Notes: generated by a model from the letters alone, not told the origin. Positions 11,801 to 26,800 are shown, counted from the stretch's first letter. The stretch is 64,000 nt of DNA from Sinohyriopsis cumingii (GCA_028554795.2 CM068835.1:27034311-27098310), one strand, 5' to 3'. Made by a program: numbers and translations.

Positions 11801-14800
11801 TAATCATCCATTAGAAAATGTCAAACATGAAATCCTTGTAGGTGTGCCCATAGATAATAATTTACAATGGGATGACCATATTGATAAGCTTTGTAAAATA
11901 CTGTCATCCAAATTGCCCCACTCGGCAGAATCAAGAAATATTTACCTCTGGAAACTTGCAGTCTATGCTTCCAGTCTAATATTCTTCTAACAATGGGTTA
12001 TTGTTCAGATGTATGGGGAAAATATGCTAAAATCTCAGCTTGACAAGATTTATAAACTTAGAAAAAACCAGCACACACAATTTTAGATGCATCTATTGAT
12101 CATCCATGAAAAGCATTGTTTACAGAACGCAAATTATTCACAATATATAAAAGTATAGATTTTCACAAGGCATTTCTTGTAAATAAATGTCTACATGGAG
12201 CTGTGCCAGAGTATCTTCAGGAATTATTCAGGCCTTTTTTAACACAGTACCAGTTGTGATCAATGTTATACGGAAACCTTGCACCAAAACCAAGAAAGAA
12301 CAATGTAAAAAGAACTTCCAAAAGTCTGGTACAGTTCTGTGGAACAAGCTTCCACTACATGTAAAATCTGCTGAAAATATTATAGTATTTTTTAAGAATG
12401 GATATTATGAGCATGTATATGTTTCTAGTAGATATTGAAATTTATTATTATAATAGTAAACTTGTTAAAATAAACAGTAATTATTGCTGTCTTTCATGTA
12501 ATATGCATTCTTACACTCTCCTTAAGAGGGCCTCAAGGGAGAATAGTCCTTGACTAATGAGTCACCCTCTATAAATAAAGTATTATTATTATTATTAACT
12601 CCATTATAATTATATATTTATTCACAACTAATTTCAACATGATTATAAAATGAGTATTGCAGAATAAAACCTGCCACCCCGCCCCTGCTTTTTTGATTCT
12701 ATACATCAATTTATTTTTATTTTTTTATAGGTCCCTCTGTAACTTGCACTCTCACTTATAGTGTGCTCTGCGTTTTTGGGCCACACTGTGTGCTGGTTTT
12801 CAAGGGAGTGGTTTAGTTTCTGTTACTTGTCTCACCCTTTTAAATTCATATCATCTAACAACTGGATATATTTTTTTAGCCTTGGCCTTCTGTTTAAATA
12901 TATTTTTGAAAACCTCTTGAGTCTGTGTCAAGCTCAGATATCTCATATTCACACTGGTAAGACTATCTGATTTGGTGACTGATATTTGCTGTGCATGACA
13001 GTAGTAAAGGATGGCATACTTGCCAGTGACTTTTACAATATTTAATCATGGGGCTGAGCTGCTCATTGTAGCCCTGGTAAATTTCTTTAAGATTTCTTTG
13101 ATTTTTCATTGTGTAGCTTTTCAAATGCATCTGCTTGGTTTCTTCATTCAGGAAATAATCAGTGTCACAGATCATCAACATATCTGTGCATTTCACTGAT
13201 TTTAAAGTGTTATACCCAATTTTCCAGTATGAGTAACACATATGCAAGCATTTTTATTTCACACAAAAGGTCAATGTCTCTGAACACATTTGTGTAAACA
13301 AACAGCCAATTTAAGCATCTGGTCTAATATTTTCTGGTGCCTCTTACAGTATGGGATTTATAAAAAATTGAAAATGCCCTTGGGAAATTAGAACTCCAAA
13401 TACAATATCCAACATCAGTTTTTTTTAAAGGACAAAATGTATCTTTTTAAGGAAGTTTATCTTTTTTATGTCTTTGTTAGCACCTTGTGCAGATAATTAA
13501 AGTTTTAAAAAATACATATGTAAATAACACATACAGATATATTGATGAGAAATGGTTAGAACTATAGAAGAGCAAAAACTGTTCAGGTTATCCAGACATA
13601 TTTCTACTACAGCTGTAAATCCCTGCATTCAAGCTAGAAACTTCATTAAATTTCCATTTTTGCCACGTTAAGATAGCAGACTCGTCTCATCAGTATCAAC
13701 AGTAATGAAAGCTTGACTGTCATTGATGATCATAACTGAAGGATTTGTGAACACTTCTTTTATTCATTTGTGTAACAGTTGTCATTTAATCATCTTGAAA
13801 TCAGCAACATGCATCATCTTGTTTGGGAAAAGAACTACTTTTAAGATTGAGAATACTTATTTTTATCCTTTAAATTGCCAAGCATTAAGTATATATCAAA
13901 TCAATAAGATCATAAACACTGACTGAGGGTGCTACACTTTTAGTACATTGATCACATTTTGAACGAAATCTTTCTGGTAGTAATCATTAAAGGCGATTGC
14001 CTTTTTTTTCAAACACCCCTGTCAAAGAGATCTCCATCTCCAGAGTTATATTTTTAACAGTGAACACCTACTAACCTTGAAATCTACAATATGCATCAAA
14101 ACAATACCTGATGTGACTGGTTCAGAGTCGGCAAACTCACAAACTGCCAAAGGTTAGGTTAGGACATGAAAGACATATCTCAAATCTGTATATATATTTA
14201 AAAAATTCTCCCTCGATAACTCACTCATATCGAGGTCTGAAAAGAATTTATACCACGCTATAACCCAGGAACCTCTGAACAATGAAGACTGCTTCAATAC
14301 CTTGTGTACATTTGTGATTTGCAAAACATGTGTCACCACTTTTGCATAACAGAACAAGGTTCCATTTGTTAAAAAAGAAGAGACATTTGTTTCCTGAAAC
14401 AACCAACAACAGTGAAACTTAATTATTAGTGAAATACTGATGCCATGATTTTATTATACCTCATTTCAGCACTACTCGGGACTCGAAGAAGCAGTCTACA
14501 GAAATATTGATGCATGCAAGGAGCTAGCCAGGACTACCAGATCTGCATTTGGACCACATGGTAAATTGGGTGGAGCTCTTTTTAAGGTTTTACAGTGTTT
14601 CATTTACATTGCCCAGCAGAATATGTGTCTGAGTTTTAGCTTTCATGTCAGTCACTACTATTGTTATTTCAGATTTCATAAATGTGTCCCTCACAAGTTT
14701 CATAAATGTGTCCCTCACAAGTTTCATAAATGTGTCCCTCACAAGTTGCAAGAGGAGTCGATGGAAAATTGAATGTAATTACCTTTACAACTTAGCCTTG

Positions 14801-17800
14801 AGATAATCTGATTCTGAGAATAAAATATGATCTAATTACTTGAATATTGTAAACAATTTTCTGAAATGCTTCAGCACTATGGTCAACCAATGTTAAGATT
14901 TTTAGGATGAAGTTTCCCAAACACCATCTCCAAAAATTGAATCTTATGTATTGAATTTAATGGATTTTTGGCAAATAATTAAATTCATGACTGACGGAGG
15001 TTCAGAAACGACCTAACAGTAATAATCATTCTGACCCTCAGACTCCCAAAAACAAATAGGTACAATTTTAAGAGAATATGCTTAAGTTGTAAGAAACCTT
15101 TAGCATAAGTTTGCCCCACAAATAAATAACATTCCCAGCTATGTGCTAATGATTCTGGAGATTTTCCTTTTGATATTTTGGAGTCGAGGGTCAAATGACT
15201 ATTCAGTTTTGAAATTTATTGAGAATCCAGCTCAAGCAGAATACTTTTTCCATCTCAAGTTTTCCAGAAAAGAATGAAATATAAATGTAACTGAATAAAA
15301 CTGTAGGTTGTACATTCCTGATGTACACCCTCTAGAAGTTTTCTAGAATGGGAGGATGGTATGGATAATGGTTTTCCATGTCAGAAATGGGTAAGCTACA
15401 CAACAGTAACAGTTAAGTATTAACACAATTAAAATCTGTTTTATTCCCCACCCTCCGAAGAAAGAAAACAAGTCTAACAAAACTTGAATCCAGCAAGGTC
15501 AGGAAAATTGTATTTAATGAACATAACTGATTAAATTGTATATGATCAGCAACTGTTGTAAAAATAACAGAAATTGATTATTGTGTGAAACATAATAACT
15601 TTCAAAATATGATTGAAGGATGTATCCCATTTATTGAAGTTTCTCTGCAACTTGTTTTTCAGGTCAAAATAAAATGGTGATTAATCACCTAGAAAAGTTA
15701 TTTGTCACCAATGATGCGGCAACAATTTTGAAAGAGCTGGAAGTCCAGCACCCAGCAGCAAAGATGATTGTCATGGCATTACAACAGCAGGAACAGGAAG
15801 TAGGAGATGGTACCAACTTTATCCTGGTGTTTGCTGGAGCACTTCTTGAACATGCAGAAATGCTTCTTAGAATGGTATGAGAAATTAAGAATCAGTATTC
15901 ATGTTTATGCTTGGTTTTAATTTGTTTGTTTTTTAATTCTAATCCTAACGATTGTAAAGTTTATTCAGTTGACCGATGAATTGTGAACATAACGGACAAG
16001 TCAAAAATAAAGAGGAAATGTTGCGGTCAAATCAAGATGTTGACTTTGGTCCAGGTCCAGGTTTTCATTTTCAGTCTAGAGACCACACTAACTTTACAGT
16101 GGTACCTCAGATGCTTCCATATGCCAATGTTTCCATGCGAAACTTCTGCATAATGAAAAAAATTTGTTAGCATTAGAGCTTCATCTGGAAATGTTTAATC
16201 AAATGAAAGATGCATTGAAGGTGAAAGGGACCATCCACTTTTTAAGAAGTTCAACCAAGCCAAGATGTCTAAATGGAAGATTCAGATTTGTGTCATGCTT
16301 GGAAAGAAAAGTAATAACGACAACAATTGACCTATCACAAGATAATAGATCACTTTGCCTACAGAATCACGCAATGTGACAAAATGTTTACCTCCAACAT
16401 AATGCAGTATTCAGAAAAGAAAACTTTCAGTTTAATTATGTTTTTAAAAAATGATTTTTATTATTTTTAAAAATGTAACTGGTTGCATAAATTATGCGTC
16501 AGGAGACATAATTTTTATTTGTATTTCAAGTTTGTATAGTAATAACCTACATCTTTTATGTCAGTAAGTCAGTTTGAAAGTGGCTTGTGAGCATATTGAT
16601 GTAAAACGAAATTCATTCCAAAAGATTTTAATGTATTTAGTATACTGTATTTGTTTTATTAATTTTAACTGAGTTATGTTTATATTGCCTTAGAAGTAAA
16701 TGCAATGAAAATGTATAACAGAATTGTAGATAGTTACTGTTAGGAAGTAACATGTTATACATAATTTTAAAGTTTTATTCTGCTCATGAGATGAAATTTT
16801 AGATCAGTAATGTTTGTTGATGTTATCATATAAATACACTTAATATATCGGAAGATAAATATCTGAAACCATTTCTTTATTATCAAATGCAATTTTTATA
16901 CTCCCGCTCCTCCTTCTGCTCAAATTTTGAAAGTAACGAGTCACTCAAGTGTCTGAAAGACCAAGATGATGAAATATTATTTTTGGGACAAACCAGCATT
17001 GAAATGTAAAGTTTAATACTTTAAAATAATGCAATGTGGGCTTCATTGTTTCTTATAGAAGAAGAAATGCACACGATAAAGCCCAAAAGTTAAGGGGTTC
17101 TCCACCCATATTCAATTTTTAAATATTCAGTTTCTATTTCCTTTTTTGTTTCTCTCTTTGTTGTTCATATTATTGATGGAACATGCTTTTCTACATACTT
17201 TGGTAAATTCCATCCGTTCTGGCCATGTTCAGCTGATTTTGTGAGGAGGGATCACATGCTCTTATCTATCCAAGTTTAATCTAGGCATCTGGAAAGGAAT
17301 AAAGCTAACCCATTTAGATGATCTGGATATAGACTGTTACAGTTACAAAGCCCCCACTGGCATAGTTTCACTGCTGCAATGGCCTAGGTTGTTAGAGCAT
17401 TTGTCTCAGATACAGGAGGTTGTGGGTGGCTGAGTCTTAGCAAAGACTTGTAAAAATGGTACTATCAGCCACCTTGCTTGGTACTCAGCATTAAGAGTTT
17501 AGTGTTAGGACTGGTTCGAACCCTGGCCGAGTCATACCAAAGACTTAAAAGATGATATTAACAGCTGCCTCGCTAGGCGCTCACCATTAAGAGGTTAGTG
17601 TTAGGACTGGTCGGCCTGGTGTCAGGATAATGTGACTGGGTGGGACATCATGCTACATGTCTGTGGCATGATGCCCCAGTGCTAGACATCACTATAAACT
17701 GCCACACTGCCGACAATTGTTAAAGCTACATTAAAACTCCAAATCACATACATGCATACTTTCCACCATTATTGGTCATAAAATTGATATACCATTGCAC

Positions 17801-20800
17801 ATTTTTTAAATATTTACATAAACCAATTCATTATTTTACAATCAGCTTGTCAGAAGAAAATGGCAGATGTAAATAGTGCCTGGAAGTGTGCCTAATTTAT
17901 ATTCACTGACATGTTAATTGAATGACAAGATTTACAAGTTGTGATGGGTCAGTTACATTTTTTGGACATCATGTTATCGCAATTTAAGTATTGCCCAAGA
18001 TTGCAGAGATTATGGCTGCCACTACATTAGTTAAAACGTTACATTAAGAGATGTAGCAAGACGTCATTAATCTCAATAAATGTTTGAAATCTGTTTTGCA
18101 AGAGTCAACTATAGCAGTACATAATATTTTGTACAGCTTACTGAAAATTGACTTGGTTTACATTAGTGACTGCCTTACTGAAAATGTTGGGTTGTCAATT
18201 CTAGAAAGAGATATTTTGTAAAGAATGTTGCTGGATATCTTTATCAAAATAATCCTTTGGCATTGAAATGTATAGTTTTTTCTTCTTTTTTTCCGAGTCA
18301 GCTTGGGGAATGTGGCTTTTTATATTCTGGAGCAAACTGGTTTTGACTTCTCACCAGAAATTGGTATTTCATAATTCACAGAATCTTGTTCTGGGAAACA
18401 AGTTTGTAGATCTTGGGCATTTTATTAGTCAATCATGCAAGCTTTTGACAAAAGAGAGATAAATGTTTTTATTTTGTAATAGTTTGGATGGAAAATTTTA
18501 ACAATGAAAGTAGAAACTACATATTCATAAAAAAAATTGATAGAAACATTACTGAAATGCATATATGAACTGACAGATCATTTATAACTATATGCATCCA
18601 GAATGTGAATCAATTATAACTATATGCAACCAGAATGTGAATCAATTATAACTATATGCAACCAGAATGTGAATCTACAACTCCTTTACACAAAATTGCT
18701 GAAAGAAACCCACAATTCTGTGCCATGGCAGGGCAAGTAAGAATTTGTTTGCTGTAATTAAAACGTCTTGTCATATTTGCCCAATTGGGTATATTCTTTT
18801 AATGTAGAAAATTTGCAATCCCCATTTTGTGTAATGGTTGAAATCGATGCATGATTTGTCCGATTCCATAGTATTTGGGGTCGGGTATCATGTTTTGTAC
18901 ACATAGTCAGTAGACTAATCATGATTTAAAGATGACCTGTATATTCCTCATTCAGGGTTTGTCAGTAACGGAAGTGATTGATGGATATGAAGTGGCCTGT
19001 AAGAAAGCTCTAGAAATTTTACCAGGTAAGACTGCCGCAAGATTTCATGTATAAGAATTAAAAAATATATCATCTTACCTGCCTGCATTAAAAATGCATC
19101 ATCTTACCTGCATTAAAGATACGTCATCTTACCTGTATTAAAGATACGTCATCTTACCTGTATTAAAGATACATCATCTTACCTGCATTGGTGATGATGA
19201 TGTATTTCCAACAAAAAGCATTTTATAAGAGCTGACATTATTCATAATGATCAACATATATGACCCTGTTTTAAAACTGCACTTTCAATATAAACTAAAT
19301 TGAATGAGAATCATTCTAGCATCAAGCTCTTTCAACCTTGAATTAGGTAAAAATTGCTGTTAATTTTTAGCATTTTTTTATCTTCTTTCTGTTGCATGAT
19401 GTTAGCTGGGTGAACTCTTGAGGTTTCTTGGACCTCGTGTTTTTAATGTTACTTTTTTTATGCCCAACCACAATGGTGGTTAACATGGTTGAGTTTAGGG
19501 TATAGATCATTTAATTCACTTTCGTGTGGTATCTGCATTTCATGAACACTTTTTCTTCAGACTTGTGTGAACATCAATACTGTTGTAGTCAATTTAACTG
19601 GTATGAATAAAAGAAGAGTAGGGCATTAAGTACGTAAAATTTAGCTGAAATGGAATGTTGGATTATTTCCTTTTTTAAATAACAAAGGAATGCCCAAAAA
19701 AGAATGCACATTCATGGAATTTGTTATGCCAAGTCGTGCATATGGAAGAACAAAAGGTGGTAACCCTTTTATGTATATCACTGGAGGGATTAATTATGTC
19801 ACCATTGTCTGTACATGCATGAAGGGACAAATGACGTTACTCTTCTCTGTACATGCATGAAGGGACAAATGACGTTACTCTTCTCTGTACGTCAATGAAG
19901 GGACAAATGACGCTACTCTTCTCTGTACATCAATGAAGGACAAATGACATTACTTTTCTCTATATCAGTGAAGGGACAAATGACGTTACTCTTCTCTGTA
20001 CATCAATGAAGGGACAAATGACTTTACTCTTCTCTGTACATCAGTGAAGGGACAAATGATGTTACCCTTATCTGCAAATCCATAAAGGGACAAATGATGT
20101 TATCCTTATCTGCAAATCCATAAAGGGACAAATGATGTCATTGTTGTCTGTACATCCATGAAGGAACAATTGGTGTTACCCTTGTCTATACATTTATGAA
20201 GGGATGAATTGTGTTACCCTTATCTGCAAATCCATAAAGGGACAAATGATGTCATTGTTGTCTGTACATCCATGAAGGAACAATTGGTGTTACCCTTGTC
20301 TATACATTTATGAAGGGATGAATTGTGTTACCCTTATCTGCAAATCCATAAAGGGACAAATGATGTTATCCTTATCTGCAAATCCATAAAGGGACAGATG
20401 ATGTCATTGTTGTCTGTACATCCATGAAGGAACAATTGGTGTTAACCTTGTCTATACATTTATGAAGGAGTGAATTGTGTTACCCTTGTCTGCAAATCCA
20501 TAAACCACCATTTCATGTATTATTTTATGCTGTCACCATAGCTAGTGTGTTTGAAGACTGCAGTCGCTAAGCCCATTGTACTAATCTGCATATGTAATAA
20601 AGATCACGAAGTGGAACAACCCAGTATAGGTAAATCAAACAGATGATATATGTAAGTGATCAAACAAAAGTTAATATCATTGCCTTGAACGAGAATGTTT
20701 AAGCCATCATTATTATAGATTATTGACAAGTTTGTGAACAGTGGCAACATTTCTTTGAAGTTGGACTTTTCCTCATATATAAAACAGAAAGTATGATTAT

Positions 20801-23800
20801 TTTATTTGTGGGAATAGTGTTTAAATGTGATTAATTTTTTACGGCAATTTAAAAAGCAGTGCAAGCAAAAATACATTTCAGAACTCTTGTTGACAGAGTT
20901 TCACATTGTGAAACATGCCAGGAAAGAAAGGGAGGGTAATTCACTTAATTCTTCGCAAAAACTGCAAATAATATATCAGCATGCACCATTAATTTCTGAA
21001 CCCTGTCTGTAGAAATAGGAACACAACCTGGAACATATTCAACATGCTGAATTTAACATTCGAGTTAATTCTCTTTATTATTTGTTATCTTAATCTTGTT
21101 AAGATAATAACTATCAATTGACCTATGCTTTTCAGGGGGATTATAATAATGAAATATATTGATTGAAAGACAATAATAAGCACACACTTGCGATTGCAAA
21201 GTTGATTTGTGTTAATAAAGTATTACCACCCGTACTGAACAGAGGTCTTTAATTGTTGTCAGGGCTTGTTGAAGTCTTAGCTTGTGCAATTTTTATAGTC
21301 ACCAGCCCTGGCCAATGTCTAAAAACAAATTTCTTTGAGCACTAAACTTATTATTTGACATATACCTTTGTGCATGTGGGCCGATGTCTCGATCTAGGCC
21401 AACATGTGTATGTTAGAAAACATGCCAATAGTTTCCCTGTGGGTCAGTTGTTCTTCCCAATGTTTTCCCAGTTTCTTCTTTCACCAATTATATTGGCTAT
21501 CTTGTATAGTCAATCGTGTGCTTAAAAATGGTGTTAAAACTCAAACCATGAAGGATTCTGCCCATGTCTGTACATCCACAAAGGGAAAAATGTTGTTACA
21601 CTTCTATGTGAAGGGACAAATAATCTTACTTTTGCAGAGTTCCTGACAGATTTCAAAAACTGAAAAGGCATTTGGCCCTTGACCACATAATCTGAGCAGT
21701 CGTAACCAAAATCCCAAAAGTCATTCATTTTTAAAAATCATGAGCTCATAGCTGGAGTTGTTAATTATTCGTGGAGCAAACTTATATTTAAATGTCTTTT
21801 CAAATGTTAAATAAAGAGAACAAGAAAGTGAGACAGACCTGACTAATACTGATTTTGTTGTCAAAGAGTGTCTCTAATTATCTCCCAGTGGCAAACGTGT
21901 TTGATTTTCCAGCATTCTTACACCAACCACATATCATTCACTGTATGTCCTACTTTCAAAACATTTTTAACCCATAGAAATTTGTTTACCTCTCTTCAGT
22001 AAATTTTACTGATACTTTGTTTCCTCCTAAAAATTAATACTAACTTTATATTTCTTTGGAGTCTGCAGGTCAGAAAAATCATCACCTGCAGCTTATTTCT
22101 GAGACTGAGACAGAAAAGAAGAAATACTTCTTTGAGCTATTGTGATTTATTAGTCAAATACAAACACTAATATAATAATAAGTCTAATATGGTTGCCACA
22201 ATAGCCAGTTTGAAAATCTTGTTAATATTGCTTCTGCATTGGAGCATTGATCCTTCAAGGTTCTCTTGTTTTTATTTTAAAATGTCTTATTCTGCAGATC
22301 TTGTTTGTGATCGTCTTAAGGACATTCGGAATAGTGCCGAGGTGCAGAGAGCTATCCGTGCCTCAGTTATGAGCAAACAGTATGGGAATGAGGACTTCAT
22401 TGCAAAACTTATCACAGATGCCTGTCGTAAGTAAAGTTTGTGCAGAAAAGAATGCATACTATTTTATTATGTTCTAATAAAGTAAATGCAAAAACAATCA
22501 TTAAATATGAATAAAATAAATTGCAGTTTAAAGATAATTAACAATTTGTAAATAAATCTGATGACATACTAATTGAAAATAATATCTTGAACTATTAGTG
22601 ACCTCAGAAACTAAATTTGTTTGAGCATTGTTTTATAGGGTTTTTAATTTGATACATTTTCTTGTCCACTTTCATACAAATTGTGGGATATTAAGTTGGT
22701 TTTCTATTCTTCCATCACACCATATATCCATTCATCCTATTCTCATTTCCTTACAAAAAATCCATTTAGTATCGTTAGATTTTTAGTACCCTTTAGTATA
22801 GTTGGATTTCAAATACCCTTTAGAGTAGTTGGATTTTGAAATTTTCTTTAGAATACCATTTAGTATTGTTGGGTTTCAAATTTTCTTTAGCATCATTAGA
22901 TTTCAGATACTGTTTAATATCGTTGGATTTCAAATACCCTTTAGTATCGTTGGATTACAAATGCCATTTAGTATTGTTGGATTTCAAATGCCATTTAGTA
23001 TCATTGGATTTCAAATACCCTTTCGAGTCGTTGGATTTTGAAAATTTCTTCAGTATACCATTTAGTATGGTTGGATTTAAAATTTTCTTTAGTATCATTG
23101 GATTTTAAATACCATTTAGTATCATTGGTTTTCACCACTCCGGTAGCCTAGATGGTTAGAGTGTCCGCCTTGGAAGCGGGAGGTCGTGGGTTCAAACCCT
23201 GGCCGAGTCATACCAAAGACTTACAAAAATGGTATTAACACCTGCCTCACTAGGCGCTCAGCATTAAGAGGTTAGTGTTAGGACTGGTCGGCCTGGTGTC
23301 AGGATGATGTGACTGGGTAGGACATCATGCTACATGTCTGCGGCATGATGCCCCAGTGCTAAACATCACTATAAACTGCCACACTGCAGACATCGTAGTG
23401 ATATGACTGAAAAATTGTTAAAACTACATTAAAAATCGGAATCACACACACACACATACATCGTTGGATTTCAGATACCATTTAATGTCATTGGATTTCA
23501 AATACCCTTTAGTATTGTTGGATTTCAAATGCCATTTAATATCATTGGATTTCAAATACCCTTTAGTATCGTTGGATTTCAAATGCCCTTTTAGTATCAT
23601 TGAATTTCAAATACCCTTTAGTATAGTTCGATTTCAATCAGTTTTGGTGTGCATCTTAATAGCAAGACCCTGGCTGAGTTCAGTTGTCAACATTCTTTGT
23701 CATCCTGTAGTAGAGTTATTGTCCATGATAGTCAAAGCTCTCTATTTTCTTTCCACATGCCTTCTCCCTCCCCCCCCCCCCCAATTATTTGGATTCCAAC

Positions 23801-26800
23801 CAAATTTTGATACATAACTTGTCACTGTTGAGAACTTGGCATCACTTGGATTGCAGGCATTCATTATTATTGTTTATACAGCTTCCAGGTGTCCCATTTT
23901 TCCCATATTTTGCACCTGAATAAATGTGTTTTTCTTGTTAAAAATCTGTATTCTTTTCTTTTTTTTTATTTTAAAAAATTTAATTTAACTTTTCTGATTA
24001 GAACGGGTTCTTGGTTCCATTCTTTTGGAAATGTATTGCATGTATACAGTAATTGTGTTTTAAAATATGATTAGTTTGTTTGAAATCAAGGCTTTAATGC
24101 CTGCCTCTAACCGCCATATTGGATTGTACATACTGTTACCACTATCACTATATCTCAGCTTCTTAATATTCAACTTCTGGTCACGTCAAAAATTAAGGCA
24201 GAAGATTCAGAATTTTCTCCAGGAAAGAAGAGAAAACAGAATTGGAAGGACAATTGTTTCATCTTGTTTAGATTTGTGAAACCATTTAGTAAAAGAGAAA
24301 ATTTTGCTTTGCAAATTGTGTAATGTGATTTTGCCACTGGGCTTGGAGGTGCCAGTGACTTAAAACAACATGAAAAAGCAAATAAACATCGGCTTGCTGC
24401 TTCATCATTATCATCCAACTTGGCCTGAACTTATGATGCATATAAATTCCAGAGAGAACCTTGATGTAATTTGATCAAAGTTCGGTTTACTAAATTTCTT
24501 TTTGAAATGAACCTTCGTTTTTCAGTTACAAGTATTGCTGGCGATATATTTCGCACACATTTTCCAGACAGTTAAATCGCAAGGGATTACTTGTGTGCTA
24601 GAACGGAAACACTTAAGTAAGAAAATCGCACAGAATTCAGATCATCAGTGAAAGATGGTACATTAGAATCAATAATGATTGAGAATTTAAAAAAAACAAG
24701 GTATAGAAAAGGTCTTTATAAACAGCCTGTGGCTGAGTGTGTTGCACTCTGGCACCTTCTAAATGGGCACCTGATTGGAATGGTGCCTGTTCAGAAGATG
24801 CAAGAGTGCAACTTGATGATTAAGTACTGTCCTACTTTACTGATGGTTGTAGATGTTGTAAATAGTTACATATCCATTAAAGTTTAAAAATCAGTATTTG
24901 TTCCTAAAAATATGTATTTTTTGTCATAAGCAGTCAGTACTTTCCTACTCAGGGGTTGGCAGCTATGTGTTTATCCGTTTTGCCCTGATAGACCTACCCA
25001 CTCAATATTTTTAAAATCTTGGCTGCATTCAGTTGTCAGCATGCATGCCATCTTATAGCCCATGGTTGTTAGAATTAATTGCTTTCGTTTCTGTACAGGA
25101 AAAAAACCTTGATTGTAATTGGAGTTCAACCAAAATTTTTTATGCAGTTTGATGTTGTTGAGGAAGCATTTTATGTCATTTAATGGTCACAGCCCCTGAT
25201 TGTCAGACCAACTTTCATATCTTGCTGTGATTCTCTTACTGGATTTTTATAAAATTTAGTAGACAGGTTGAATGAGATATTTGATTACTTTGACAGTATT
25301 GCTTAGGTGTATGCTAAGCAGGCAGTATCCTCTTTTGGCAGATTTATAGCCTCTGCTCGTCAGACAGGCAGAGTTATAGCCCCTGTTCATCATACACTTC
25401 ACTTCTTGTGCAATAACGTCCTAGTGGATTTGAAGCAGGCAGGTTTGTGCTGGTGATATCTTGCCATTTTCTCATATTTCATTGTTTCTTTTTGGTCATT
25501 TAATGAAGTTGTGGCCATTGATGTCATACCTACCCACTTTGTCTCCGCGCAATAATTCCTAATGTTATTATTGCATTTCAAGAAAACTTTATTGTGGCTG
25601 TATTGATACAGCTTCAGAGGAATTTGATTTTGAGCTTCCTGTGTCATCGTTTTGTATGAGTATGGTCGTTGAATGTTAGATCCCCAGTTTTTAAGCAGCC
25701 TTGATGAGACCTCACCTAGGTTTGATTGTCAGTGTTTTACATCATCATTATTGTCAACCTTTGCAAAGGTTCCATAACTTGTATTTTACTGTGTTTTTGT
25801 GACATTTTGTATTTGGACACCACCATTTCTTGGTAAAATAATCTTTAAATGCCTTGTAAATTTTGAATGTTGCTTGACTGTAATGTTTTGTCTAGAACTT
25901 ATGTTTTTGGACACAAAGAATTTTAGTCAGTACTAACAATATTAGGTTTCCCAATTATAGCTATCCGGTAGATAAACTTGAATAACTTTTGATAGTTATA
26001 GGTATCCTAATTATACTTTATAAAGTAATTTTTCCATGGGTGGGTGGTTATGAAAATGTACCATATTGGATAATCATTTATCATTGTTTCATTTTTTCAC
26101 AAACTTCATTCAGGTAACAAAGATATGATTGGTTGTCAGAATGGACATCTTTACACATGAAACCTTCTTTTCCTCAATAAACAGTAAATTTTAGTCAGTA
26201 TGGATTAATAAATTCATTGGAGTCATGCATTAAAACAAACCCATTATCCCTGGGCATTATATATCCTGGATTAGGCAGTTGTTGTTCTACAGGTAATAAA
26301 CTTATTTGCAGATGGTAAACATTTATTGTGGGAGCTGCCTTTTATTTCCGAACACCAATCAGAGAAATCCCTAAAGTTCTATTATTAACAATTATCACCT
26401 TGATATCTCGATATGCATCAAACAATTTTTAACAAGCTGATTGTTTTGAATCTGTAAGTTCTGCTCATTTTGGAGCTACCCATGGGTATGTTAAGGAGAG
26501 AAAAAAGAAGGAAGAACCACAACAAATAGATCACCTTCATTGAAGAATATAAACTGTCAAATTTGTCATGTTTATGTCAATGTTGAGATAAGAAATGTTT
26601 ATGTCAGCCGAAGCCCTAGGTCTCAAATTGAACAAACCCTTCATTTTCTAATCGTTTATGTTGACAAGCTGCCACTTCTGACCCATAATTTGTTCCACAA
26701 ATATATGAGGTTGCTGCCGCAATAACAATGGGCATTTGTTTAATCCTCTAAAGTTTGGCATTTTGCATTGACTTCAGTAACACATATAATCAAATCAAAA

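Larger units (their letters stand above)
8829..14469 (+). other. CCT8: CCT8 intron 1 (5.6 kb)
   Basis: Contains a degenerate ~140-bp tandem repeat (9425-10560), a dispersed repeat (10640-11340 and 12610-12850), and a decayed LINE with a nested hAT-like MITE (11342-12598). In 8829-9424 and 12851-14469 I see no gene or classifiable repeat. Confidence 0.75.
15875..18955 (+). other. CCT8: CCT8 intron 3 (3.1 kb)
   Basis: Holds a dimeric SINE (17371-17752) and a 32-bp minisatellite (18580-18676). The remainder, including short open frames near 15976-16379, matches nothing I know. Confidence 0.75.
19026..22297 (+). other. CCT8: CCT8 intron 4 (3.3 kb)
   Basis: Contains two minisatellites (19056-19189 and 19805-20506), a degenerate SINE (21398-21549) and a stray minisatellite remnant (21550-21640). 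19190-19804, 20507-21397 and 21641-22297 show no gene; 22190-22260 resembles the 140-bp repeat of intron 1. Confidence 0.75.

Noticed and set aside
23133..23220. tRNA-like sequences at the heads of the SINEs
   Set aside because: They have A- and B-box-like stretches but continue into SINE bodies and do not fold as intact tRNAs by eye, so they are not functional tRNA genes.
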